Notes under the pieces: generated by a model | What the model saw: the letters and a program-made list of their open reading frames with translations, nothing else | Told to the model about the DNA's origin: nothing | Databases searched by the model: none | Program-made: the position numbers and the translations under genes | Assembly: GCA_947034885.2 (NCBI GenBank) | Contig: OX344753.2 | Coordinates: forward strand, 25,374,347 to 25,438,346 | Direction of reading: 5' to 3' | Length of the DNA stretch: 64,000 bases | Origin: Thuidium tamariscinum | Taxonomy: Eukaryota > Streptophyta > Bryopsida > Hypnales > Thuidiaceae | Shown: one piece after another, positions 43,859 through 54,908 of the stretch | How positions within the stretch are numbered: position 1 is the first letter of the stretch | Layout: each line of letters starts with the position of its first letter

Positions 43859-44524
43859 CTGATCAGATTCTGGTTTTTGTGGCCATTTTTGTACAATACA
43901 AGTTTTCCTCTCACCTGAATTCTAATGTTCGGGTTGTAGAGTCTATGAGGGGTTTTCAGTTGAGAGAGAGAAAGAGGGAGAGGACGATCATCATCATGTG
44001 CTCTTATCAGTGAGGGCCGGGTGATGACCATGCTTCATCTTTTGAAGCAATCTGTACATGTTCGTCTTCTTGGAGATGAAATTATGAACCAATGATCATA
44101 CAAATCAATGATCTTGCCAGTTATGACCTGTTTGGTACTATTGCTACATATTCGTTGTTCAATTTTGTACACTTGATTTACGTTTGATAGTGCGAGAGTT
44201 CGGCTTGAGTTCTGGCTGTGATTCAAAGCATGAGCGGTTTCGAACGGAGGGTGGAGAGGATAATCACCATGTGCTCTCATAGCCTGGTGATGCCCGTGCT
44301 TCATTTTTTAGATGAATTTTGTACATATTTATCTGTTTGCAAATATCGAATGAACTTATGATCATATACAATATTGTATGAACCAATTTTGATCTCTTCT
44401 GTACTTGTATTGTGGCATTGCTTATATCGTTCAATTTTGTGCACTTGCTTTACTCTCATTGTATGAATTTTGAAATGTCAGTTTAGGTTAAGCCACTCAT
44501 GGAGAGTCTTCACCTGAGTTTTGG
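43859..44524. repeat. 3' flank of the 42195 gene with a diverged ~275 bp tandem duplication
   Basis: Two consecutive segments starting near 43975 and 44250 share, in order, GGAGAGGA, ATCATCATGTGCTCTTAT or ATCACCATGTGCTCTCAT, CCATGCTTCAT or CCGTGCTTCAT, GTACAT, AATGATCATA-like and TTCAATTTTGT. This looks like an old tandem duplication within the 3' UTR or terminator region. I see no gene in it. Confidence 0.55.
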
Positions 44525-44716
44525 TTGAGGATGGCCCGCGATAGGGAATGGCCAATCTATGTTAAGAACTTGAGAAATCCTGCCTCTTTGTGCTCATTGC
44601 TCGAAGCTGAGCCTACACTGATCTCACCGGCACGTTATTGCTTTTGTGGAATATTTTTCAGTTTACATCATGCCACTCTCGTAAATGATGGTATACTTTG
44701 TGAGCCACTCAAAAGT

Positions 44717-44989
44717 GGCATGGGGGGCGAGAGCTACAACATCGGAGGCCACAACGAGCGAACCAACATCGATGTGGTTCGGGCGATTTGCGCACTAGTG
44801 GACGAGATGGTGCCGGATCCCGTGATCGGGTTTCGCGAAAATCTCATCACCCATCTCACCGACTGCCCGGAATACCACTTTCACTACGCGATGGAAGCGT
44901 CGAAGGTGGAGCATGAGCTTGACTGGTGGCCAGCTGAGACCTTTGAGACTGGTCTGCGGAAGGCACTGCAGTGGCTTCTGTTAAAATAG
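44717..44989 (+). pseudogene. C-terminal fragment of a bacterial-like dTDP-glucose 4,6-dehydratase
   Basis: The frame ending in TAG at 44989 reads GGESYNIGGHNERTNIDVV, followed by RAICALVDEMVPDP and, at the end, VEHELDWWPAETFETGLRKA. This order is the hallmark of the C-terminal substrate-binding part of RmlB/RffG-type dehydratases, short-chain dehydrogenase relatives that make dTDP-4-keto-6-deoxyglucose. The N-terminal NAD-binding Rossmann part (GxxGxxG) and the catalytic YxxxK are not found upstream, so this is a fragment or a last exon whose other exons are gone. The motifs seem closer to bacterial RmlB than to plant RHM/UER rhamnose synthases, which hints at transfer. That is memory-based. 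Confidence 0.75.
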
Positions 44990-46321
44990 GGAATTCAGAT
45001 TAAGTAGTTTACAAGCTATTAGATCAACAGGTTATAATATAATAGAAGTTAGTCAAATAGCTAAAACGTGTGTAAGACGAAAGAGGGTGACTATTTACCT
45101 TCCAGTGTCATTCCATATAGGATATATATGTAGCCTTGAGCTTGTAACAAGTGTACTTGCTTTTGATATAATGAAAACTTCTTGCAAGTTTAATCAAATT
45201 TTAATAGCTTCTGCGCAGTCGCTCCTGGTGGTAGCGTGTGCGCTCCGGTGGCTATGGCGACGAGCGGCTCGGCACGCTCTAGAGAAATTGCCAAGACCTG
45301 TAACCGGAAAAATGTCCTTCAGTGTTCAAATTCCATTTGTAGTGTATCCTAGTGAATCCTAGTGTACCCTGCCTCTATCATCGCGCGCTGGACATTGATA
45401 GATGGACATTTTGGATTTCTACTTTGACATGGTTCAACGAATTCTTACCCAATAATGAATCGAGACTGGTGTCTCGCTCCAAAGCTTCCGTGGACGGCAT
45501 GGAGCACTTCATTTCACTTCAAAGCTTCCATCTCTAAAGTTAGGTCTGCAATAGCGATTAATCACGCTACTCTGAAGCTCAAAACCGTGTCGCAATTGCG
45601 CGCTTGTCATAGCCAGGTTTCTCCTCAGGCCTATTCCGACTCCAGAGCTTCGATCCGCACGAAAAGCTTCTCCGATCGAAGATGATTGATGACTTTCGCG
45701 CTTCCTAGAAACTCGTGGAAACCTCTTCAATGCTCGGGAATGTGCAGCTTTTATCGATTTATCGCAAGAGCCATTATTCTACTGATTGGTTGATTGGGTG
45801 GGACTTATGTTTCATTGAATGGCTTTTACGTGGCGCTAATGTTCTCTGTGTTGACTACATACCACAGACTGAGATTAAGCTTACTTTTCTGAGCTCTGAA
45901 TTCATGTAGATGCATGCAGATTTGACGACGTATATTTTTCAGAGCTTGTTGGTCGATCACTTCAGGGATCAGGTGCTACATAAGTTTTGACTCTTGCACA
46001 GGAGAGATCTAAAATGCCCATCAATGGAATTTTTTGAAGATAATAGCAATAGGATACACTAGGAATGCAAATTGGACTCACAGGACATTTATCCAATTTT
46101 ATTATGGGAAAATTCCTGTTACAACCAATGGGTATGAAATCACTCCTATGATTCCTTCAATTCCTTAAACTTTGCAATGCAGTTCATGTCGTAAGGAAGA
46201 TCAATTTCAAGATGGCGAACTGAAGATGCAACGGGTGGCAGGCCGGAGATTGAATTCGGATTCAAATGCATCGCAGTTCATTTTCTTTGAACAATTTTTT
46301 TGAGGAACATTTTTTTTCAAA
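44990..46321. other. Non-genic stretch
   Basis: No gene is supported. A GC-richer piece at 45210-45310 has an open frame on the plus strand without a recognisable domain. The rest is mixed to AT-rich. Confidence 0.45.
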
Positions 46322-46413
46322 GAACATTTTCTTCTGAGATTTTCTTTGAGGTCTTTGAGATTTCAATGTCAAAGAAAATGCTCCTTCAAAGAAAATCTCA
46401 GAAGAAAATGTTC
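46322..46413. repeat. Perfect 28 bp hairpin with 36 bp loop
   Basis: Bases 46322-46349 and 46386-46413 are exact reverse complements of each other (28 bp arms, starting GAACATTTTC and ending GAAAATGTTC). The flanks contain more partly matching TTTTCTTTGA copies. It could be a microRNA-like precursor, a small foldback element or a by-product of an A/T-rich repeat. Nothing else marks it as a gene. Confidence 0.75.
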
Positions 46414-46825
46414 CTTCAAACATTTGGTTTGAATTTTGTCCATAACTTTATCATGAAGATTTGAAATCTCAAATAGATTTTTGGGTTGGAAACTTTGCTT
46501 CATTTCATAACTTCTCTGAGTTGGAAGTTTTTCATCTATTATGCCTAAATGAGGCACAAAATTTGGATTTTAATACTATTTTTAATCTCTTTTCACTAAA
46601 AATGGAGGATCTATATTTCTTTTTCCAATTCACATATCCCACATGCATTGTAAATCCTAGTACCACTATCCTACTTGTATAATGAGCTTCTCAACACAAC
46701 TTCATATTCACTAAGTTAACTCATTAAGAATTGGTGGACCACATTTGGGTTGATATTGACAATTTTTCATTGGTAGTTGAAGTTTTAGAATGAATTTGGA
46801 TACAAACCAAAGGAGATGGGTATGG

Positions 46826-46870
46826 GTGAATGCAAGAAACACTTGTACTATTTTTCGTCACACCAAGAAT
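46826..46870. repeat. Solitary end of the TTGCAAGAAACAC family
   Basis: GGGTGAATGCAAGAAACACT followed by TGTACTATTTTTCGTCAC matches the ends of the elements at 29967-30688 and 54909-55985. No inverted partner is seen downstream before the large transposon candidate. It is either a broken element or one interrupted by that insertion. Confidence 0.5.
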
Positions 46871-47442
46871 TTGAAAGTAGTTTTGTACCATAAGTAATGC
46901 AAAAATGATCCAATGAACACGAAATTTCGAACGAGGGTTCACACGGACATTTAAAATTTAAGGAATTTTTTTCAATTTTATCAAAATTAGTTGTATGGGT
47001 CGAATTGAATTTCCAATAAATGTCACAAATGAAGTTTTACTAGTTTCTAGTACTATTGAGTACCCAAGCTGAAGTCATTGGAGCTGAAATTTATAGAGCT
47101 TGCTTGTGTAAGTAATATACACCTTCTCAGGAGAGGGATTTTAGAAATAATGCTTTGACTGAGTTCTTCATGGCCCTAAAGTATGCTTCAATTACCTCAA
47201 ATTATCTGACATTAAAAAATGAGAATTAAATTTTTGGATCGGCTTTCCTCCTCTCCTGTTTCTTAGCTACAATGGCCATTTTTGTCTATAATTTTTTAGG
47301 TCCTTTTAGTAATTTCTAAAAATGAAAAACCTTTACTGTGTTTTTTCATGAATAATTATACACTCTGTCTGGAAGTAGTACTGCGGGGTAGTGCAAAGCA
47401 TTGCATAGTACTAGTGGGGCCCACTAGAAAGAACAATTAGCA

Positions 47443-47461
47443 GACGTGGACTGTCCACGTC
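47443..47461. repeat. Perfect 9 bp inverted repeat near the left edge of the large element
   Basis: GACGTGGACTGTCCACGTC reads the same on both strands apart from its central T. It lies about 230 bp upstream of the transposase ATG, close to AGTACT copies at 47376 and 47408, so it could be a binding site. That role is inferred from position only. Confidence 0.5.
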
Positions 47462-47687
47462 AGGCGCTGCAGGAATACTGCCGTCGCTTATTGAATGCCG
47501 TGATTATTCCAATACTGGGTCGATGCCGCCGCCAACGCCTTCCTCAGTTTCGTTGTCAGGGTTTTCAAATTCTCTTCTGTCAACTTCTATGCTACAATTG
47601 TGTTCAGGCGCGTTGGAATGTGGTTGTTGCCTTTGTTGTTTTTTGCTGCGTTACTTAGAATTCTAAGAGGGAATATGACCGGTAATC

Positions 47688-50600
47688 ATGGATGAGGGAA
47701 GGAGGGAAGGTCGGCCGGGTCCGCGGACTCGAGCTTCCATGGCAGTTGCAGCAATTGATGTACAACGACAACTGTGGAGGGAGCAGCAACGTCGCTGCCG
47801 TGCTGCACAAATAGCGGCCAATGCAAAGAACGAACATGAAGAACCTGTTGCACATCGACCACTTCGATGGGGTTCTAATAGGAATCGCACTAGTCTCTGG
47901 CGAAGTTCGCAAAGAATTGTGGACTCTCTCATCCGCTTGTTAGAAAGAGTTAGAGATCCTGATGTGCGAGCTGCTGTTTTAGACAAGGTCTTCACAAACC
48001 AGCGCGTACGACCGTTACTTCCAGATTACTATCCTCGTCCTCATGAAGCAAGAGCACAACGAGATATATTGCAGAACATTCGGGCCGACTTACAAGCATT
48101 GAAAGTTCCGCATTCTTCTGGTATGTTGGCACGGAAGCGAGCTATCCTGGAAGCAGCTGTTTCCGAATTGGACTCAGACATTTCAAACTTTCACAACATC
48201 TTGGATACACGGAAGGAGAATTTGGTGGCCGCACTGGACCGATTGCGATCCACTACAACTACTACATCAAGTCGATATGTAGTTCCAACACGCAAGAGAC
48301 GGGAAGGCGGGATATCTGAAGAAGTGAAGGCTGCTGTTCTTCTGTGGTGGACTGAACAAACAAGGGTGACTCCAAGGTGACGGGACGTGCGACGAAAACA
48401 CTTGGGACGTAGCCTTTACGATACACATGCTGCACATCTACTTCTTGAAAATCAGGTGCATCTTTGCTTGCTAAATTATGTTCCTTTACTTTGTATCCAA
48501 TGCTTTACTCTGAATTTTGGTTGCATGTCTTCCATGAGTGCTTTCAGTTCCTTGTAGTTGGGTTTCCTTTGCTTTTACAATGACAATACATAATGCAAGA
48601 GCTTCAAACTCTATACATTAAGGATAGAATGGGTGAAGGATACGAATAACTCTACAGGAGCTCTGTATATGATGTGATTTCTGAATGATTGTCATCTCCG
48701 TATGGTATTACTTGCCTTTGCAACAGAATCACTGATTACAATCTGGACACTCTAATAACATCCACGTCTTCCTGAATTTTGAACAACAAGAAGCACTTTG
48801 TGTATCCCTAGGTTGCACTTCTTTGTTTAGGTATGATACTACTATGTACTTAGCTCTCTATAGGCTTCCTACTTCATTTGACTTGTAAGAGACATTACCC
48901 TATGTCCATCTTAGTACTCCCTATTGCATTCCCTATCTACATGAAGTACTATGAAAACCCTAGGGCATCAGACATGTAGTACTCCCACCTATTCATAGCT
49001 CATATGCGGTGCACATATACTAAAGACCACTAATTGTACTGGTTCATGACTATGCGCATTTTTGATACGCCCTAGGATATTGTTTAATACATCTTCTAAC
49101 CACTATGTAGGACTATGTTGTTTCCCGATACTTGCTTCATTCCTTCAATTGTTTCACTTGAATGTAGTAAGTACTACATCCATATTGCTGTTTACTTTAC
49201 AATACTATCTGTTGTTTCCGTGTATTCTTTACGTACTAAGGCCAATGCTACTGTATTATGCGGATGTGCACTTCTAACCACTGAGGTCTTCCATATCTTT
49301 CCAAACTCCGTCAAGTACTATGATGTCCTCTTTGTTTTTACTGAACTTGGAACTATCACTTCTTTCTTTGTATAGTCCTCAATGGAGTACTATGTGCACT
49401 TTATGCTTGTATAATGCGCTAAGGCCTCTATTTCTTCTGAAATATGGTTGGTAATTTTCTCTTCTTCAGTACTATGTTTTACTTTGCTTTCTGTGTTGTA
49501 CTATAGTAGTCCTCCTCCGTTAATAGTACTCTGATGATTGAAATGCAGTACTATTGAGTACTAATAGTGCTAGGCTGGCTTATCTTCTATAATTACTTCC
49601 ATTTTCTACTATATATACTAATCCATAATTTATACAGATGCAGCTGTTCAATCGCTTTGTGGAAGCCCATCTCCATTTCAGCATTCAGTGCAGAGCGTTC
49701 TTCAAACTCCGACCTTTTTTTGTAATCAAGTGCAAGGAGCGGAATGTGTGCTGCTGTAGGTACCACATTCAAGTCTTGTTTCTTCTGGAGGCCCTAAATG
49801 CATTCCGTGACCCCTGTACAGGTGCTCATGTACTCTTCATATGCACCTACCAGTGTATTGTCTGCGGCTTTGAGAATGGAGGAGTTTGCAATGTGGGCAG
49901 TAGTAAATATGCAGGGGTGACAGCATTGTGTGATGACTTGCTATGTCCAAAGCTTGAAGGTGAAGAATTCCACAAGCGCAAATGCTTGATGGGAGGCTGC
50001 AGTAGATGTGGTGTGCGCTTCTTCAAAGTTTGTCCTCGTGAACGGGTGACAGATGCAACCCGAATCATTCAGTGGAAGCAGTTCTAGTACGAAACTGTAG
50101 GGACGTCTACAGATGGTCGACCCAAAAAGCGCATCAAAGAGATTCTCATGACAACGTCTTTCTCTGAGTTCTTGGATTTCTTTTTACCGACTGTGGAACA
50201 ATTCATTCGCCATAACTTCATAGCAAAGTGGCAGAGTGAGCAAGCAAAACTTCTGCAGTCTTGTTTGCAAGCAGGGGCTGTGTTGACTCACATAGATTTC
50301 TCTGAGAACTACACATTTCAGGTGCAAAATGAGATCCAGTCCATGTACTATCATTCCGAACAAATCTCTATTTTGGTGCAAGTTACATTCTGTGCTGATG
50401 CTGAAGAGAATGTTTTGGAAGAGGGTATACAATTGAAAAGAGAGACACACTTCTACATCTCTGATGACAAGACTCATGATACCTTCTTTGTCCAACATTG
50501 CCTGATGCTGCATTGGCGTTGGATGCAATCAAGGGGATTTTCACCAGAAATTCACTATGTTTTTAGTGATGGTTGTGCGGGACAGTTCAAAGGTGCTAAA

Positions 50601-52083
50601 GCCATGTACTTTGCTGCAAGGTAATGCTTCCTCTTTTTATGTCAAGTGCTCTTCTATATTTCCATGAATATTTTGCTGCTACTTGCATTTTTCTACTATT
50701 TTCGTTAGTACTAGGTACTGAGTCCACTGTCTTCTGTACTAAGTACCTCTTGTTTCTTTTGTCATCTGTACTACGTAGTATTATTTGGTAGTCCAAAGTA
50801 CTATTAAATACTCATGAGCTATACATAGTCCTCACCGATTGTTTTGAACACCAATAATTTAGTACTACCCCTACTACATTGCCTGACAATTTTGACGACA
50901 GGTTTGATAAAGGATGTCTGAGCCCTCCATACCTGCAATTCATTGACATGAGTATGTCTAATTCTAAGGCATTCACTTCTGCTCTTTCCACTTCTATAGG
51001 TATCCCTCACTTACAAGCGGATGTAAGATGCTATGGAGCTATTATGGTACAGGCCATGGAAAAGGTGAATGGGATGGTGCAGGAGCAGTTATAAAAAGGG
51101 CACTTCGGGCAGAGCAATTACTGAACCCCCATCGACGCCTCCAAAATGCAGCGGACTGCGTTCTCTTCTTGGATGCCACTATGGCTAGACAAGTTCCTAG
51201 TCGTTCTCAAAGAATAAGGTCTTCTCTTTTGCAATTCCATGTAATTCTGATTTTTGAAATGTTGAATCCCATTTTCCCATTTTCAAGTGCACTTGAGATA
51301 GTATCTATATTTACAGACTTGCCCGAATAACGACCATGGCTTCAACCATGTACATATTGGGTGTGCAGATCGTACCGATATTTCCATCACGCAGGAGTGA
51401 ACGATGTGGACCGTTCAGCTATAGAACACTGTGATCCAATTCCCGGATCCTCGAAGTTCCACTCCATTTTCGGCTTCGATCAACAAGATCCAACAAAGCT
51501 ACTTGTGCGTGGCTTGTCCTGCTTTTGTGGCCCGTGCTTGGAGGAAGACTTTGTTCACTGTGAGAAAAAAGCTTATGTGAAGCTGTGGATTGCCTTGAAG
51601 ATCCAACCACGGAATGTCAGATTTGCTGCAACGCAAATGACCCAAGAAGAAGACGAGGAACCTTGGGACTATGAATATAACATTGATTGTATGGCAGATT
51701 TAGTGCAATAGGGAGACAATTTTGCAGTGGCAGCTAGTGAGAACAATGAGGAAGGCGTCCCTTTCTTCATTTTACAATGCCAGACTCCAAAACACATTGT
51801 GCAAGAAGATTTTGACTGTGTTTGGGGAAGCCACTTCCAAGCTGGAGACTCAGTCATCTGTGGTACTTACTACCAAAAATGGGGACGTCGTGATGCAAAC
51901 AACTACGTGTATTTGCGGACCTCGAGGCCAGCATATGTAGATTGCAGCTCTGTCCTTGCATGCAAATTCCAGATGATCCCAAGGCAGTACAGAGTCAAAG
52001 GTGGAGATGTTGTTTACACCCTATCAGAGGAGACTGTTGATGTGATCAACATAGCTCTAGAAGAATTGCAGGCTGATGCTTAA
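47688..52083 (+). CDS. DDE-like (RNase H fold) transposase, four exons, with in-frame stops
   Basis: Exons 47688-48455, 49638-50620, 51000-51218 and 51369-52083 join in phase, about 895 codons. Exon 1 is basic and helical. Exon 2 opens with FVIKCKERNVCCCRYHIQ and a Cys-rich patch, suggesting a zinc-binding DNA-recognition part. The catalytic core has HIDFSENYTF (first Asp), then YISDDKTHDTFFVQHC, FSDGCAGQFKGA (second Asp) and, across intron 2, YGTGHGKGEWDGAGAVIKRA (third acidic site). This motif order is known to me from uncharacterised transposase-like proteins in plants and animals. I cannot name the superfamily. The C-terminal region (52083 end) has VICGTYYQKWGRR. In-frame TGA (48378) and TAG (50085, 51709) suggest decay. 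All three fit C-to-T changes at CG or CAG sites. Confidence 0.75.
48456..49637 (+). other. Large first intron of the transposase gene, rich in AGTACT
   Basis: The intron is 1.2 kb, bounded by AG|GTGCAT and TATACAG|ATG. It contains AGTACT at about 48911, 48943, 48978, 49169, 49312, 49385, 49468, 49526, 49545 and 49556, far above the rate elsewhere. No open frame of note lies within it. The placement inside an intron suggests that the repeats act at the DNA level rather than in the protein. Confidence 0.65.
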
Positions 52084-53131
52084 ATAGCAAGGTAACTAGT
52101 CTATAAGAGAGGCCTACTATAGTATTGCACAATGCATTCTTAGGGAACCTCATATTTTATTCAGAGGGCAAGAAGCATCAACGCAGGTGCTTCTCCTTCA
52201 ATATCAAGAATGTTTAGGTAATCCACAATGAAGACCTCAAACTTTTCCTCACATATGATTTTCAGAATACACTTCAGAAAATATTCTATTCTATGCAATG
52301 TTTTTGTTTTTGTAATCTTCATGAACATATGACCTTTCTATGAGGAAGTCCATTATTCTAAATTACTTCTTTTGCTTGTCATGGGCTTACTTCATCACTG
52401 AATGATAAGTGAATATAATGATTTGTGTACATATGACTATTGTATTTTACAAACATACTTATTTACAGCTTAATGCCTTTTCTATTTTAGGAACTCATTG
52501 TTTTAAGAAATTGCTATTTGTTCTATGGTTAGACTTAATTATTCTGGACTCTATTGCCAAAATTTATAATAAATAAGTAAAATTAGTTGAAACAAAAAAA
52601 AACGAAAAGTTGTGCAATGCATACACATAGCTATGAATTTCTTAATTCTAATGTCTAAGTGGAGTACTCTATTTTTTACTTCCAAAACAAATACAAGGAA
52701 GACTTTGAAGTCAAATTTGGCTATTTAACAAAATCTACCCTTCAATTTAATTGATTAGCAAAAATTTTATTGTTCAGGGGTATAAACAAATGCTCTCCTC
52801 CGTACTTCAATTTTATTCTGAACTTTAAAAAATAAAAATAAAATATTGTAATTTTGGATAGGTAAATGTTGCCATTACTTCATTTTACATATAATATATA
52901 TTGAACTACTATGAAATTTCTAACGTAAATGAGAGTTAGAATTAGAAATTCAATTTTTGACACTTCCCATTCACTTCAGTTCATAATGTCCTTCCTAATC
53001 CATTTCTACCCATCTCCAATTTTTTCCTTTCCCATTTCTATGCCTTTTCAATTCACTTCCTAGGGCTTCAACTACTTTTCACTTCCCCCCCCCCAATTAT
53101 TTTCCATTCCCTTTTCTTTTTTGCCCTTTTT
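52084..53131. other. 3' flank of the transposase gene
   Basis: AT-rich DNA with no gene. From about 52960 it turns pyrimidine-rich and holds degenerate copies of the adjoining 79 bp repeat. Confidence 0.45.
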
Positions 53132-53605
53132 CTAGTTGTTTGGGCCTCTACTACTTATCTTTTATTCCCCTCTGCATTTTTTCACATTCCCTTTTTTTTT
53201 GGGCCTTTTTCTAGTTGTTTGGGCCTCTAGTACTTCTCTTTTATTCCATTAATTATTTTTTTACATTCCCTTTTTTTTTTGGCCTTCTTCTAGTTGTTTG
53301 GGCCTCTACTACTTATCTTTTATTCCCCTTTGCATTTTTTCACATTCCCTTTTTTTTTGGGCCTTTTTCTAGTTGTTTGGGCCTCTAGTACTTCTCTTTT
53401 ATTCCATTAATTATTTTTTTACATTCCCTTTTTTTTTTGGCCTTTTTCTAGTTGTTTGGGCCTCTAGTACTTCTCTTTTATTCCCCTCTGCATTTTTTCA
53501 CATTCCTTTTTTTTTTGGGCCTTTTTCTAGTTGTTTGGGCCTCTAGTACTTATCTTTTATTCCCCCCTTCATGTTTTTACAATCCCTTTTTTTGGGGGGC
53601 CCTTT
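53132..53605. repeat. 79 bp tandem repeat, six copies, with two alternating subtypes
   Basis: CTAGTTGTTTGGGCCTCT starts at 53132, 53211, 53290, 53369, 53448 and 53527, spaced exactly 79 bp. Units 1 and 3 contain CTACTACTTATC and CCCCTCTGCA or close forms. Units 2 and 4 contain CTAGTACTTCTC and CATTAATTATT. The array is therefore partly organised as 158 bp dimers. One strand is almost pure pyrimidine in long runs. Degenerate units continue on both sides (about 53040 and 54530-54600). Confidence 0.93.
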
Positions 53606-53651
53606 TTTATTCAATTAGGCTTCAACTACTTCTCAGTTTCTCCCCAACGAC

Positions 53652-54471
53652 GCTAGTTTGTGAGCCCAAAAGCATGAGCTTGTGAGCTGGGAGCATAGGG
53701 TTTGTGAGGCAAAGAATTAACCCAAAAAATTGTGAATTTCTTAAGCGAAGAGAAAAAAAATGAGGTCATTCCAAAAAACTCTATTTGTAGTAAAATGTGA
53801 GCTTCATGATGGTGGACCTATGACCGTGGACCAATGACCATGGAAATGTGGTTTATGTATTTTAAAATTTCGAACCCTACTATCTCCAAAGGGCCTCTGA
53901 ATACCTTCCAAAAAAATTTGAATTTCTGAATTTTTTTTTGAGGTTCAAAATCCAGAATCCAACAAAAGGTTTTCTAGGATGATGGAGTCCTGAAAAAGAT
54001 TAAAGAAAGCTCTTTTTTTTCCGACTTTATCACCCTCAAATTGATCTCTCGGTACCGAGAGATCGTTTTCAAGGGTGAGAAATCGCTAAAAAAAATGAAG
54101 TAGTAACATAGTTGGAAAAAAAATGGAAACAGTTGAAAAAATATGGAAAAAAAAGTTTTCAGAGCTCAAAAGCCCTCTACCTCCAAACCCCTTTCAATAT
54201 CATGAGGGATTTTGGAGGGTGATGGAGTTGCAAAAAAAATTTGAAAAAAAAAGGGACTAAAAAAAATTTGAAAAAATTGAAAATTAAAAAAAAAAAAAAA
54301 AAGATTTGAAAGTCACAAATTTCAAATCCCATGAGGGGGGTACTAGATATAGAAATCCAAAATTCTTAAAGCATGGTTATAGGTCCATGCCCTAAAAATC
54401 ACTAAAAATTTCCCCAAAAATTCTAGGCTCAAAAGCTCACAGGCTCACGCTTCGCAGGCTCAGAAAATAGC
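53652..54471. repeat. GCTAG-family TIR element inserted in the pyrimidine-rich array (820 bp)
   Basis: The left end GCTAGTTTGTGAGCCCAAAA and the right end (other strand) GCTATTTTCTGAGCCTGCGA match each other over about 48 bp with gaps and match the ends at 23545 and 24740. Sequence resembling the 79 bp repeat stands on both sides (TTTCTCCCC at 53637 and 54478), so the element split the array. Non-coding. Confidence 0.7.
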
Positions 54472-54908
54472 ATCCCCGGTTTCTCCCCCTCCCCCCCGAA
54501 CTATTTTGCATTCCCTTTTTTTTTTGGGCCTTCTTTAGTCACTTGGGCCTCTACTACTTGTCTTTTATTCCCCTCTCCATTCTCTCACATTCCGTTTTTT
54601 CTTTGGCCTTTTTTTTTCAATTACGCTCCAAGTCCCCATTTTTTTTCCCTCTATATGTTTCAACATTCCCTTTGTTTTTGTTTTTTTGAATTCATGTGCG
54701 CTATAGCTACTTTCATCATTTTATCGGCTCCCGATTTGTTTCCCTTCCCAGTTTAAACCGTTTATAGATTTTTTTTCCCCTTCCTATTCATTTGGGCTTG
54801 AATTACTTTTAGAATTTTTGCACTCCCCATTTTTTGGGGCCTTTCCACTCTGTAAGGCTAAACCTATCCTTCCATTTTGTTTCTGGCATCAATTTTTTGG
54901 GCTTCACA

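Noticed and set aside
53080-53650. CRISPR-like array
   Set aside because: Repeats are contiguous 79 bp units without unique spacers, in a plant-like genome. It is a minisatellite.
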